Part shown: positions 1 through 7,498 of the stretch, piece after piece
Layout of the letters: the number at the start of each line of letters is the position of its first letter
Position numbering within the stretch: position 1 is the first letter of the stretch
Assembly: GCF_900143625.1 (NCBI RefSeq)
Contig: NZ_FRFF01000142.1
Coordinates: 1-37,051, forward strand
Length of the DNA stretch: 37,051 nt
Source: Nocardiopsis sp. JB363
GTDB taxonomy: Bacteria > Actinomycetota > Actinomycetes > Streptosporangiales > Streptosporangiaceae
Reading direction: 5' to 3'
Made by a program: the position numbers and the translations under genes
The notes under the pieces: model-generated
The model's database searches: none
What the model was told of the DNA's origin: nothing
Seen by the model: the letters and a program-made list of their open reading frames with translations, nothing else

Positions 1-9
1 GGGGTTTTG

Positions 10-54
10 TGGCGCACCCGGCAGGATTCGAACCTGCGACCGTCGGATTAGAAG
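10..54 (-). repeat. tRNA-Arg(UCU) 3'-half, att copy 1
   Basis: Read on the minus strand this is the last 45 nt of a tRNA: loop CTTCTAA with anticodon UCU, T-arm GCAGG-TTCGAAT-CCTGC, acceptor CGGGTGC, discriminator G and encoded CCA. The sequence beyond the anticodon loop (from 55) does not form the 5' half, so it is an attachment-site copy and not a functional tRNA. It starts unit E1 and is followed by the arm repeats at 56-83. Confidence 0.9.
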
Positions 55-180
55 TCGTACCGTCACGTGTCACTTCGTACCGTTGTGTCACGCGCCATCC
101 GAATCAGGATGTCGTCCTGTGCCACGTCGTGCCGTCTGCTGACGTCCCGGTCCAAAACTGCGGAGCACAAACGGAGCACA
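55..180. repeat. Left-end arm region of E1 with CGTACCGT repeats
   Basis: CGTACCGT occurs at 56-63 and 76-83, a 20-nt period, and CGGAGCAC at 161-168 and 172-179, an 11-nt period. The same layout follows att copies 3 and 5. Directly repeated short motifs beside a core site are what integrase or excisionase arm sites look like. The function is inferred. Up to 274 no gene is supported. Confidence 0.65.
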
Positions 181-274
181 CATGGTTGGTCGTCGCTGTC
201 CGATGGAACTTCGCGAGATTCTCGAGCAGTCGTTCGTCTACTGTGGTGCGCACCGGCTCGTTCGGAATGGTGTC

Positions 275-1021
275 CTAACCCAGGCGTGGGACCCAGCCTT
301 GGGGGCGACCGTTTTCGGCGGGTTTGACCTCGGCCTCGCATCCCTTGACCAGGCCGGTCGCACGTGCCACTGCCAGAGCGGCGGCCACGTCGAACTCGTC
401 CTCCTCACAGTCCAGGTACTGCGAGTCCTGGCGTGCGGCGAAGACCAAGATCGCATCCAAAGCCAGGTGCCACTCCTCCTGGGTGCCAGCGCCCCGATCG
501 GCCAGATCGAGTACGCGTTGCACGAGGAGGGACCCTTCCTGCCACTCGTCTGTCGAAGGCCATAGGTCAAGGAAATCCAGAACCTCCCTGATCGTGTCCT
601 CCTCCGAGGACAGAGCCGTCAGGAGCAGGTTCAGCCCGTCGTTGTCGATGACGTCGGGATAGTCGATCCGGTCCCATGTGGCACCGTCCCACCAGTAGGC
701 GAACGCCTGTTCACGCTGGTTCTCCAGCTCGGTGAACCAGGTCCAGGGCAGCCAGTCAGGGCCGGCATAGGGATCGAAGCCCTCGAGCTCGATGTGCTCG
801 ACGCACTCGCGCCCGGCACCGACCAGAACCCCACGTCCGCCCTGGAGTCGTGCGAGCCTCCACTCGTTTCCGCCCGCGCCGTCGTGGTGCACGACCGCGT
901 CCGCATAAGTGTGCTGGTTTTCGCAGCCACCGGCTTCCAATGCGGCCAAGGTGGCGGCGCGGGCCCAGAGGGTGTGGAACGGGGGTAGGTCCTCGGGGCG
1001 TCCGGGGATGTGGAACTGCAT
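275..1021 (-). CDS. Hypothetical protein, cargo of mini-element E1
   Basis: A 248-residue protein I do not recognise. I start it at the ATG at 1021 because GAGG lies six bases upstream; a longer frame reaches only a TTG at 1078. It has no signal peptide or membrane segment and no nuclease or helix-turn-helix motif that I can see. It is rich in Trp and acidic residues (WLPWTWF near 95-101, YWWDGATWD near 113-121), with a Cys-Glu-Glu-Asp-Glu run near the C-terminus. It is the only gene between two attachment sites, so it is the cargo of the mini-element. An antitoxin, immunity or phage-resistance role would fit a single-gene cargo, but nothing in the sequence proves one. Confidence 0.7.
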   Translation of the reverse strand: MQFHIPGRPEDLPPFHTLWARAATLAALEAGGCENQHTYADAVVHHDGAGGNEWRLARLQGGRGVLVGAGRECVEHIELEGFDPYAGPDWLPWTWFTELENQREQAFAYWWDGATWDRIDYPDVIDNDGLNLLLTALSSEEDTIREVLDFLDLWPSTDEWQEGSLLVQRVLDLADRGAGTQEEWHLALDAILVFAARQDSQYLDCEEDEFDVAAALAVARATGLVKGCEAEVKPAENGRPQGWVPRLG

Positions 1022-1120
1022 GGGGGGCCTCAGGCTAGGGATGGGTTGCTTGGAGAAGTTACACGGCGGCTCCGTCAATCGGAGTGCGGCCTTGAACCGG
1101 CGCAGAGGAGCATCCAGGTG

Positions 1121-1342
1121 CTGTGTGCCGGGGATCGCCTCCCGTCACTCACAAGAGGGCCATCGCTGAACCTGGAGTAGTAGGTACTCGGTCGACGTGG
1201 TGTCGTTGCTGATGGCACGGGATGCAACGAGCTGTTTTTCTTGACTGACGCCTCGGAGCCCGGCGGAGCCTGCCAGCACGAGCATGGACGAGGTGTGGGT
1301 AAAAGACCTGGTCTCACCTCGGTCCCACCCTGGTCCCATCAG
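1121..1342 (+). other. Integrase-leader relic joined to right-end arm of E1
   Basis: The segment 1121-1151 (core GTGTGCCGGGGATCGCCTCC) matches the leader before the intact integrase at about 23345 and the relic at 30303. Here it is followed within about 200 bp by the GGTCCCACC-CT-GGTCCCATC direct repeat at 1321-1342, 76 bp before the att core. The whole stretch aligns by eye with 27423-27642 in E3, including the blocks CGGTCG and GTCGTTGCTGA / CTCGTTGCTGA. No integrase coding sequence is left. Confidence 0.6.
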
Positions 1343-1395
1343 TTCACAGGGCCACTTGAGGTAATGCGAAGAAGCCCGTCTGAACTGGTGTTTTG

Positions 1396-1440
1396 TGGCG
1401 TACCCGGCAGGATTCGAACCTGCGACCGTCGGATTAGAAG
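1396..1440 (-). repeat. tRNA-Arg(UCU) 3'-half, att copy 2
   Basis: Same 45-nt tRNA 3' half as copy 1 with one substitution, at 1401, in the acceptor stem. It is followed directly by the end of the DyP peroxidase gene and lacks the CGTACCGT arm repeats. It separates E1 from E2. Confidence 0.9.
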
Positions 1441-1462
1441 GTCCCTGCGGGTCTTGTGCCGG

Positions 1463-2692
1463 TCAGGCCTCGAAGAGGGGTTGTCCGATGAATTCTCCTT
1501 CCCCGCAGCCCGGGGGTATGGCGAAGACCGCTGAGCCGATGTGGGTGATCCATTCATTGAGCAGGTCGAGTTCGTCCAGACGGCGCTGGATCGGGACGAA
1601 CTGTCGTTCCGGGTCCTGCTGATAGCAGGCGAACAACAGCCCGGCGTCGCCCTCGGCGGCGGACTCGTAGTTGTAGGCCCGGCGGAAGATCCTCTCGTCG
1701 GGGTCTTCGGAGCGGGCTCGGCGGATGTGGGCGTACTCGGCGATCACCGGGAACCCCAGCGGGGTCACGGCGTCCAGATCCGGTTCGTCGTGCTCGTTCT
1801 CGCCGGTGAGAGGCGCCCCGTCGTCGAGGCGGCGACCCACGGAGTCCTCGCGGCCTGGGCGATCGAGACGGTCCCACTCGTCCAGGTCCATGGAGATACG
1901 GCGCAGGACCAGTGCGGTACCGCCGCGGAGCCAGCCCGGGGCGTCCTCCCCGCACCAGACCAGTGGGTCGAAGTCGTCGTCGGGTGGCTCGGGGTTCACG
2001 GTGCCGTCGACCTGCCCCATGAGGTTGCGCATGGTCGTACCTTCGGGTTCGGTTCCGTGGGAACGGCGGAAGCCGTCCTGGGACCAGCGCACCGTGGCGA
2101 AGGCCCGGGTGTCCTTGATCAGCATCCGGGCGGCATGGGAGAGGGTGAGCGGGTCATCGCAGCACACCTGGAGCAGGAGGTCCCCATGGGACCAGCGGTC
2201 CTGCAACCGGTCGGTCTCGAAGTCCGGCAATGGCCCCAACCATGGGGGGAGTGACCGCGGGTCGACCCGTTCGACCAGCCCTGGCCCGAAGCCCAGGGTG
2301 ATGGTCAACCCGGCGGGGGAGAGCGCGAGTTCGGGTTCGGTGTCGGCCAGGGCGGATCGGCCCTGGGTGAGCCGGGTGGCGTCGTCGGTGAGCAGGGAAA
2401 GCAGTCGGCGCACGCCGTCGGCGTCGACGTCCCGATCCAGGTCGAGGCCGATGAACCGGGCATGAGCCTGGGGTGGGGTCGTGATCCCCGCCTGGTGCGG
2501 GCCGTGGAAGGGGTGGGTGCGCTCACCGTGCACCGAGTCCACTCCGGTCGCGGCCTCCTCGGAGGAGCGCAGGGAACGGACCAGGGCGTCACCGCCGCTG
2601 AGGGCCACCGCGCCCGCTCCGGCGGCCGCGGCACCGCCCAGCAGGACACTTCGGCGTGAGGGACGGGAGGTGTCTTCGGTGGGCTCGCGCAT
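1463..2692 (-). CDS. Dyp-type haem peroxidase, Tat-exported (copy 1)
   Basis: A 409-residue DyP peroxidase that should oxidise substrates with H2O2 outside the membrane. A twin-arginine signal is visible (SRRSVLL at 12-18, then an Ala/Gly-rich core). The family signature GQVDG is at 226-230 (distal Asp D229). The likely proximal haem ligand is H322 in AEYAHIRRA and the distal Arg is in RIFRRAYNY near 337-338. The length fits the EfeB/DtpA type. The start codon shares one base with the stop of the upstream PCuAC gene (TGATG), so the two are translationally coupled in a copC-pcuAC-dyp operon. In Streptomyces lividans the homologue DtpA works with Sco and a PCuAC protein in copper delivery; I infer the same role. 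The gene stops 22 bp from att copy 2, so it sits at the very edge of E2. Confidence 0.92.
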   Translation of the reverse strand: MREPTEDTSRPSRRSVLLGGAAAAGAGAVALSGGDALVRSLRSSEEAATGVDSVHGERTHPFHGPHQAGITTPPQAHARFIGLDLDRDVDADGVRRLLSLLTDDATRLTQGRSALADTEPELALSPAGLTITLGFGPGLVERVDPRSLPPWLGPLPDFETDRLQDRWSHGDLLLQVCCDDPLTLSHAARMLIKDTRAFATVRWSQDGFRRSHGTEPEGTTMRNLMGQVDGTVNPEPPDDDFDPLVWCGEDAPGWLRGGTALVLRRISMDLDEWDRLDRPGREDSVGRRLDDGAPLTGENEHDEPDLDAVTPLGFPVIAEYAHIRRARSEDPDERIFRRAYNYESAAEGDAGLLFACYQQDPERQFVPIQRRLDELDLLNEWITHIGSAVFAIPPGCGEGEFIGQPLFEA

Positions 2693-3282
2693 CAGTGGTC
2701 GTCATCCTCCCCGTGGTCGCCGTGGTCGTCAGTGTCTCCGTGGCCCTCATGGTCATCGTCGTAGTTCTCGTTGGCTCCCTCGAAATCCTTCACCGGGGCG
2801 GTGAACTCCTGAGTGGAGCCGTCCTCGAACTCCAGGGTGATGGTGACCTCCACGCCGGGTTCCAGGTCTTCGGTCAGATCCATGATCATGATGTGGTCGG
2901 CTCCGGGGGACAATTCGTGCTCGGCCCCGGCGGCCACGGAGAATCCGCCGTCCTTCTCCTGCATGACCATGTTGCCGTCGTCCCCGCTGACGACCTCGTG
3001 GAGCTCCACCATGGCGGAGACTTCTTCGGCGTGGGCGGCGGTGATGGTCGCGTCCTGGTCGCCTTCGTTGGTCAGGACGCCGAAGGCGGCGGTCATCCCC
3101 TCGTCGGCCGCGGCGGCCTTGACCCAGGGGTCGGAGACGGTGATCGCTTCGGCTTGGAGGACCGACTCCTCCTGAGCGGTGGCCGATTCCTCCTCGGGTG
3201 AGGCGGAGGAGCACGCTCCGAGGAACAACGCGGCGCCGACGGCGGCCGGGAACAGAAGGAATCGGGTGGTCAGGGCGGTCAT
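2692..3282 (-). CDS. PCuAC-family periplasmic copper chaperone (copy 1), lipoprotein
   Basis: A 196-residue protein with a lipobox (FLGAC, Cys24) and one PCuAC domain. The Cu(I) ligand set H-x11-M-x22-H-x-M is present: H95, M107, H130 and M132 (DHIMIMDL). The family carries Cu(I) to CuA sites and to Sco proteins. The C-terminal 25 residues are a His/Asp-rich tail (about 172-196) that could bind extra metal. It overlaps the copC stop by ATGA and shares a base with the dyp start, so all three are one transcript. Copy 2 in E2 (16997-17557) differs in its first ligand. Confidence 0.92.
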   Translation of the reverse strand: MTALTTRFLLFPAAVGAALFLGACSSASPEEESATAQEESVLQAEAITVSDPWVKAAAADEGMTAAFGVLTNEGDQDATITAAHAEEVSAMVELHEVVSGDDGNMVMQEKDGGFSVAAGAEHELSPGADHIMIMDLTEDLEPGVEVTITLEFEDGSTQEFTAPVKDFEGANENYDDDHEGHGDTDDHGDHGEDDDH

Positions 3283-3884
3283 CGTGTTTCCGTTTCTTCT
3301 GGGGTGTGCTGCGTCGCAGGCCGACGCTCTTGACCATTCGTGCGTCGCACGCGCAGGGCGCCCGCGTACAAAACGAGTCCGACCAGGGCTCCGATCAGTG
3401 CGAGTAACGCACCGCGCGGAAGACCGTTGGCGATAGCGGGCTCCCCCGCCTCACCGGCGACCTCTTCGTCCTCGTCGGGCTCCTCTGCCGGAGCCGCGTC
3501 CAGAGACGGTGGCGGGGGCCCGCCCTCTCCCACGTGGAAGGTGAAGGTTCCGCTGATGGGGTGGCCGTCGCTGGAGACGACGCGCCAGCGCACCGCGTAC
3601 CCGCCGTCCGCCAGCTCGCCGGACGGTTCGACACTGACGTCCGTGCCCTCGACCAGCGGCTCGGTGGTGTCCACGGTCTCGGCCGCAGAGTCCAGGACGA
3701 CCACCGCGGTGGAGACGTCCATCACCTCCCCGCTGAAGTTCAGGACGATCTCTCGCGGTGAGGAGCCCAGACGCTGCTCGTCCTCAGGGCTGGAGGAGAG
3801 CAGGGTGTCGTGGGCGAACGCCGGTGTCGGTGTGAGCAGCACGAGGGCGGCGATCGCACCGAGCAGGCGTGGGATGCCCCGCAT
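3279..3884 (-). CDS. copC: CopC-type copper-binding protein with C-terminal membrane anchor
   Basis: A 201-residue protein with a Sec signal cleaved after AFA, leaving His25 as the mature N-terminus (HDTLLSSSP). CopC proteins bind Cu(II) through this N-terminal amine/imidazole. The Asp-x-His partner is D106/H108 in SSDGHPISG. After the beta-barrel come an acidic Pro/Glu linker (122-150) and one membrane helix (about 157-178), so the domain is tethered outside the cell. It is first gene of the copC-pcuAC-dyp operon. AGGAGG lies four bases before the ATG and is part of a perfect 12-bp inverted repeat (see 3889-3942). There is no CopD domain. Confidence 0.9.
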   Translation of the reverse strand: MRGIPRLLGAIAALVLLTPTPAFAHDTLLSSSPEDEQRLGSSPREIVLNFSGEVMDVSTAVVVLDSAAETVDTTEPLVEGTDVSVEPSGELADGGYAVRWRVVSSDGHPISGTFTFHVGEGGPPPPSLDAAPAEEPDEDEEVAGEAGEPAIANGLPRGALLALIGALVGLVLYAGALRVRRTNGQERRPATQHTPEETETR

Positions 3885-3888
3885 GAAA

Positions 3889-3942
3889 CCTCCTGGACGA
3901 TTGCGACGGGACGGTCTTCATCAAGAGAAGTCGTCCAGGAGG
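3889..3942 (-). promoter_or_regulatory. Hairpin covering the copC ribosome binding site
   Basis: CCTCCTGGACGA at 3889-3900 and TCGTCCAGGAGG at 3931-3942 are perfect 12-bp inverted repeats with a 30-nt loop. In the minus-strand transcript the 3' arm contains AGGAGG, the Shine-Dalgarno of copC, four bases before the ATG. The 5' arm would pair with it. This looks like a translational control hairpin; a DNA operator is the alternative. Confidence 0.6.
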
Positions 3943-4105
3943 CGAAGGTGGTTCCCGGTGGCTTTTCGACATCGCCCCGGGCATCCGCTTGCCGGGTCGT
4001 TCAAACCCGCAGACCGGTTCCCCGGCGGGAGGGGACAGTTCTGTGGCGTTCACGGCGGATTGGTGCGGACGGATCGGAGGGAGGACCTGGTTCGAGGTGA
4101 TTCAG

Positions 4106-4342
4106 ATGAGCAAACCACTCACGTCGCTTGAGCCCTTGGCCACGTTCTGCGGGAACTGTAACTGCGGATGCCCGCAACTGTGGTTCGACCAGGACGCGCC
4201 TTTGGAGAAGAAGGTCGTGTTGACCGACGACTTTGGTCAACGCGTCCAGATGAGCCAGGACCAGTTCCAGGACCTCATCGAGCAGGCGCGCTCAGGGGCG
4301 TTGGACGGCTTCGCCCATCCGGAAGGGGCTTCGCTGCCGTGA
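4106..4342 (+). CDS. Small Cys-rich protein with CxxCxCxC motif
   Basis: A 78-residue protein I cannot name. The start at 4106 is preceded by GAGGTG with six bases spacing, so I reject longer frames. Near the N-terminus is Cys15-x2-Cys18-x-Cys20-x-Cys22, a dense thiolate cluster suited to Cu(I), Zn or a cofactor. The rest (VVLTDDFGQRVQMSQDQFQ, 37-55) looks like a small folded domain. It lacks a signal peptide, so it should be cytoplasmic. It is divergent from the copC operon and overlaps the next gene by four bases (GTGA). The setting suggests a metal-binding role. A modified peptide precursor is another possibility, though no modifying enzyme is adjacent. Confidence 0.75.
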   Translation: MSKPLTSLEPLATFCGNCNCGCPQLWFDQDAPLEKKVVLTDDFGQRVQMSQDQFQDLIEQARSGALDGFAHPEGASLP

Positions 4343-4575
4343 GGTCCCTCTGCGGGAGGCGCCCGGATCGCGTCCCGCGTTTCAAGGGCCTTCCCGATGA
4401 GGCCTCTGCCCTGTTCGTTTCTGTTTCGTTGGGAACTCTCGCGCTGCTGGGATCAGGCATGGCGATCGGATGGTTCGTGGGTGGTCCCGTCCCGTTGCTT
4501 GTCGGTCTGTTGCTGGGTGGGAACCTGGCTCTGCTCATCGGCGTGGTGGTGTTCGTGGCCGCGGGCCAGGGCTGA
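4339..4575 (+). CDS. Small membrane protein paired with the Cys-rich protein
   Basis: A 78-residue protein from a GTG that overlaps the stop of the Cys-rich gene (GTGA). The basic N-terminus (about 1-17, with one Cys) is followed by two hydrophobic segments at about 26-48 and 50-75 with a short Gly/Pro turn (VGGPVPLL). It reads as a two-helix inner-membrane protein with its N-terminus inside. The overlap implies that it works with the Cys-rich protein, perhaps as a membrane anchor or a small transport partner. I do not recognise a family. Confidence 0.6.
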   Translation: MRSLCGRRPDRVPRFKGLPDEASALFVSVSLGTLALLGSGMAIGWFVGGPVPLLVGLLLGGNLALLIGVVVFVAAGQG

Positions 4576-5077
4576 GAGCCCGCACCGGCGGACAGGGGAC
4601 TTACGGGGATGGCATGAAGGACCTCTTACGGCGGGTCCCCAACCGAAGGGGCCCATGTCGGCGTGGGAGAGGTTTCGGCGGGGCGAAACCGAACGGTTCC
4701 GTCTCGGCCTGGGACTGATGTGGCCGAGGGGTCGACGCCGTGTACGGCACGGCCTCCGCCCTGTGGAGAACAGGCCCGTCCTCGGGGATCGGAGGGCTCC
4801 CCTTGGCCCATCGTCCCGGTTGCGAACCATCGATCGAGAGATGGTCGGAGACGGCCGCCCCACGTACTGACAGTCGTCTCGGAGAGGGAGTGGGTTCCCC
4901 TCCTGGCAATCTCCGCTCTCTTGGGTACTCACTCGTGGCGGTGGGCTGGTTCACGTTGTGTGGCTTTCTGGAACTTCGGGGCCTTCGAGGGCGACTGGTG
5001 AGGTAACGGACATCGGCGAGTGCTTTTCGACGGACCGAAGGCCGTTTCCCAGATGCCCAACCGAGGAACCCACGACC
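4576..5077. other. Non-coding interval before the PepSY gene
   Basis: About 500 bp where no frame has convincing protein features. A short stem GTTTCG-GCGGGG-CGAAAC lies near 4673-4690. The promoter of the PepSY gene is probably at the right end, but I cannot point to one. Confidence 0.5.
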
Positions 5078-6481
5078 ATGGCAGAGACCACCCCACCACC
5101 CGACACCGCGCAGGCGCGGCCCAACACATGGGCACTCCTGCGACCCCTGATTCTGCGCCTGCACTTCTACGCCGGTGTCTTCGTCGCGCCCTTCATCCTG
5201 GTCGCCGCGGTGTCCGGGCTGTTGTACGTGTGGACTCCGCAGTTGGAACAGGCCCTGTACACCGACCAATTGCACGTGGAACAGCAGGGCGAATCGATCA
5301 CGCTCCAGGAACAGGTGTTGATCGCCCAGGAGGAGTTGCCCACGGGTGAGCTGAACGCGGTGCGTCCGGCCACGACCGCGACCGATTCGACCCGGGTGCT
5401 GTTCGATCTGCCAGAGCTTGGGGAGAGCCACCGGATGGCGGTCTTCGTCGACCCCTACGACGGTGACGTCCTAGGGGTGATGGAGTCCTACGGAACCAGT
5501 GGATCACTGCCCGCACGGACCTGGATCGACCTGTTGCACCGAACCCTGCACCTGGGGGACGCCGGGCGTCTGTACAGCGAACTCGCGGCCAGTTGGCTCT
5601 GGGTCGTGGCCGCTGGTGGAGCCGCGATGTGGATAGCCCGAAACCGGCGCCGACGTGGGCTTCGCCGGGCGCTCGTACCCCAGGTCACCTCGTCGAGGGG
5701 CCGTGCCCGCTCCCTGTCGGTTCATGGGACCTTCGGTCTGTGGGCGCTGATCGGCCTGTTCTTTCTCTCGGCGACCGGGCTCACCTGGTCTCAGCACGCC
5801 GGAACCAACATCACCGAACTCAGGGAGCGGCTGGCCTGGACCACACCTGCGGTCTCCATCGAGGAGGTCCCCCGAACGCCCGGGGTCGATCTGGGGATCG
5901 ACCGCGCCCTCGACACGGCACGTGATCACGGCTTGGACGGTCTGGTGGAGGTGGCCGTGCCACAGGAGAGCACCTCCCTGTACACGGTGACCCAGATCGA
6001 TCGGAGCTGGCCCTCCAGCGTGGACGCGGTGGCCATCGCCCCGGACACCGGAGAGGTCACCGACACGGTGCGCTTCGAGGACTACGGCCTGATGGCCAAG
6101 CTGAGCCGATGGGGGATCGACGCCCACATGGGGGTCCTCTTCGGGGTGCCGAACCAGATCGTGCTCACGGCTTTGGCGCTCGCTGTGATCACCGTGGTGG
6201 GCCTGGGATATCGGATGTGGTGGCAGCGGCGACCGACTCGGACGAGCGCGTGGAGCCTGGGCCGCCCCTACCCCCGGGGGAGCTTCCGCCTGTTGCCCTG
6301 GTGGCTGAAGGGTGTCGTGATCGCCGTCGTTGTCGGGGTCGGCTGGGCGCTACCCCTGCTGGGGCTCTCGCTCGTCGTGTTCCTCCTGGTGGATCTCGCC
6401 GTCGGCGCCTACCACCGTCGGCGAGGCTCCACCGGAGCCCCGACCGAGGATGCGCCGGCCTCGGTCGAATCGAAAGTGTAG
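5078..6481 (+). CDS. PepSY-associated TM protein (PiuB/COG3182-like)
   Basis: A 467-residue inner-membrane protein. I start it at ATG 5078 (AGGA upstream) instead of the longer frame. The N-terminal helix (about 25-55, HFYAGVFVAPFILVAAVSGLLYVW) is the family hallmark. Two extracytoplasmic PepSY-like regions follow (about 60-165 and 270-345), each between membrane segments: WLWVVAAGGAAMW, ALIGLFFLSATGL, IVLTALALAVITVVGLGY and a C-terminal pair. Related proteins are linked to iron or copper uptake and to ferric reduction, and are often controlled by metal repressors. It stands alone between the Cys-rich pair and a perfect terminator, surrounded by copper and zinc genes. Confidence 0.85.
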   Translation: MAETTPPPDTAQARPNTWALLRPLILRLHFYAGVFVAPFILVAAVSGLLYVWTPQLEQALYTDQLHVEQQGESITLQEQVLIAQEELPTGELNAVRPATTATDSTRVLFDLPELGESHRMAVFVDPYDGDVLGVMESYGTSGSLPARTWIDLLHRTLHLGDAGRLYSELAASWLWVVAAGGAAMWIARNRRRRGLRRALVPQVTSSRGRARSLSVHGTFGLWALIGLFFLSATGLTWSQHAGTNITELRERLAWTTPAVSIEEVPRTPGVDLGIDRALDTARDHGLDGLVEVAVPQESTSLYTVTQIDRSWPSSVDAVAIAPDTGEVTDTVRFEDYGLMAKLSRWGIDAHMGVLFGVPNQIVLTALALAVITVVGLGYRMWWQRRPTRTSAWSLGRPYPRGSFRLLPWWLKGVVIAVVVGVGWALPLLGLSLVVFLLVDLAVGAYHRRRGSTGAPTEDAPASVESKV

Positions 6482-6495
6482 ATCTCTCTGTGAGG

Positions 6496-6528
6496 GCGGG
6501 GTGGAACCGAAGCCCGGTTCCACCCCGC
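6496..6528. terminator. Bidirectional terminator between PepSY and znuA genes
   Basis: Perfect 13-bp stem: GCGGGGTGGAACC at 6496-6508 and GGTTCCACCCCGC at 6516-6528, loop GAAGCCC. It lies between two convergent genes and can serve both strands. There is no long T run, as is usual in high-GC actinobacteria. Confidence 0.8.
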
Positions 6529-6586
6529 GTCGTTGTGCCCCATGCGCCAAGGTGCGCGCCCCGCGGCGGAGCCGGCTGGAGAGACC

Positions 6587-7498
6587 CTAGTGAGAATCCT
6601 CGGCGTCTTCTTCCTCGCCGTGCTCGCCGTCTCCCCCATGGCCGCCGTCTTCACCGTGGCCATGATCGTGGCCGTGGCCGTCTCCTGATTCCGGTTCGGT
6701 CTCCTCACCGTTCAGGGCGGCGGCGATGGTGTGCGCGTTGGCCTCGTACAGGGCGATCAGGTCCAAGTCCTCGCCCGGGTAGTTGGCGATCCCGATCTGG
6801 ATGGCCTCACTGTCGGGCAGGACGCGACCGGTGGACATGTGCGAGTTCTCGAACACCAACTGTGGTTCGGCTCCGGTGAGGTCGGCCACGTCGCCAGGGC
6901 TGAGCTGGTCCGGCCCGTAGGTCTGCTCCGGATCGATGCCCGCGAGCTGGGCGGCCCAGGTCACGTAGACCTGCGCTACAGCGACCGGCTGTTCGCCGTC
7001 GGGCCACTGCGCCTGGAGATCGGTGGAGATGCGCTCACGTTCGGAGTCGAACCCTGTCAGCCATTCCTCGGCTTGCTCGCCGGTGCCGAACAGTTCTCCC
7101 AAGCGGGTGACCTCGGAGGTGATGGTGTCCGCGCTGTTGTCCAGGTCGACCTCGACGGTCTCGGCGTCGGCTCCGGCAGCCTCGGTGATCTGTTCCGCGA
7201 AGGGCTCGAAAGGGCTGTAAAGCACGAAGTCGGCGTCGGCGACAGCGGCCAGATCCGAGGCCGCCGGCTCGTACTCGGGTGCGTGCTGCACGTCGCCCGG
7301 CACGATGACCGTGACGTCCTGGGCCCCGGCGGCCGTGGCGAAGGCACCCTGCCAGGTGGTGGTGGCCACGACCACCGGAGTGTCGGCGTCGACGTTCGCG
7401 TCGGAGGTGTCCCCGCCTTCTGACGTGGCGCACCCGACCAGCAACAGGGCGGTACCGGTCAGTGCGAGTGCGTGGACACGGCCTCGATGTGATGCCAT
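6587..7498 (-). CDS. znuA: Zn/Mn-type ABC transporter substrate-binding lipoprotein
   Basis: A 303-residue cluster A-1 (ZnuA/TroA) binding protein. The start at 7498 gives a basic N-terminus and lipobox LLVGC (Cys23). Candidate metal ligands are H72 in QHAPEYEP and H220 in FENSHMSTG. The family DADFVLYSPFEPF element is at about 88-100. The C-terminal 35 residues are a His/Asp/Gly tail (GHGHDHGHGEDGG and on), which in ZnuA relatives goes with zinc. Its first 40 bases overlap the permease gene, so it is last in an ATPase-permease-binding protein operon. The gene symbol is by family and metal specificity is inferred. Confidence 0.85.
   Translation of the reverse strand: MASHRGRVHALALTGTALLLVGCATSEGGDTSDANVDADTPVVVATTTWQGAFATAAGAQDVTVIVPGDVQHAPEYEPAASDLAAVADADFVLYSPFEPFAEQITEAAGADAETVEVDLDNSADTITSEVTRLGELFGTGEQAEEWLTGFDSERERISTDLQAQWPDGEQPVAVAQVYVTWAAQLAGIDPEQTYGPDQLSPGDVADLTGAEPQLVFENSHMSTGRVLPDSEAIQIGIANYPGEDLDLIALYEANAHTIAAALNGEETEPESGDGHGHDHGHGEDGGHGGDGEHGEEEDAEDSH

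Larger units (their letters stand above)
10..1440. mobile_element. E1: integrase-less mini-element between att copies 1 and 2
   Basis: The unit is bounded by tRNA-Arg 3' copies and holds a single gene. Its left end has the CGTACCGT arm repeats shared with E3 and E5. Its right end has the paired GGTCCCAYC repeats at the spacing seen at the other right ends. A leader resembling the one upstream of intact integrase (1121-1151) runs straight into the right-end sequence, with no integrase body between. I infer a deletion derivative that would need an integrase in trans. Confidence 0.7.

Noticed and set aside
10..54. Functional tRNA gene at the left edge
   Set aside because: Only the 3' half is present at this and at the other four copies; the sequence after the anticodon loop does not pair into D-arm or acceptor 5' strands.
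4576..5077. Long minus-strand frame covering the gap and the PepSY gene
   Set aside because: It is antisense to a well-supported membrane protein and its sequence is low-complexity Arg/Pro typical of shadow frames.
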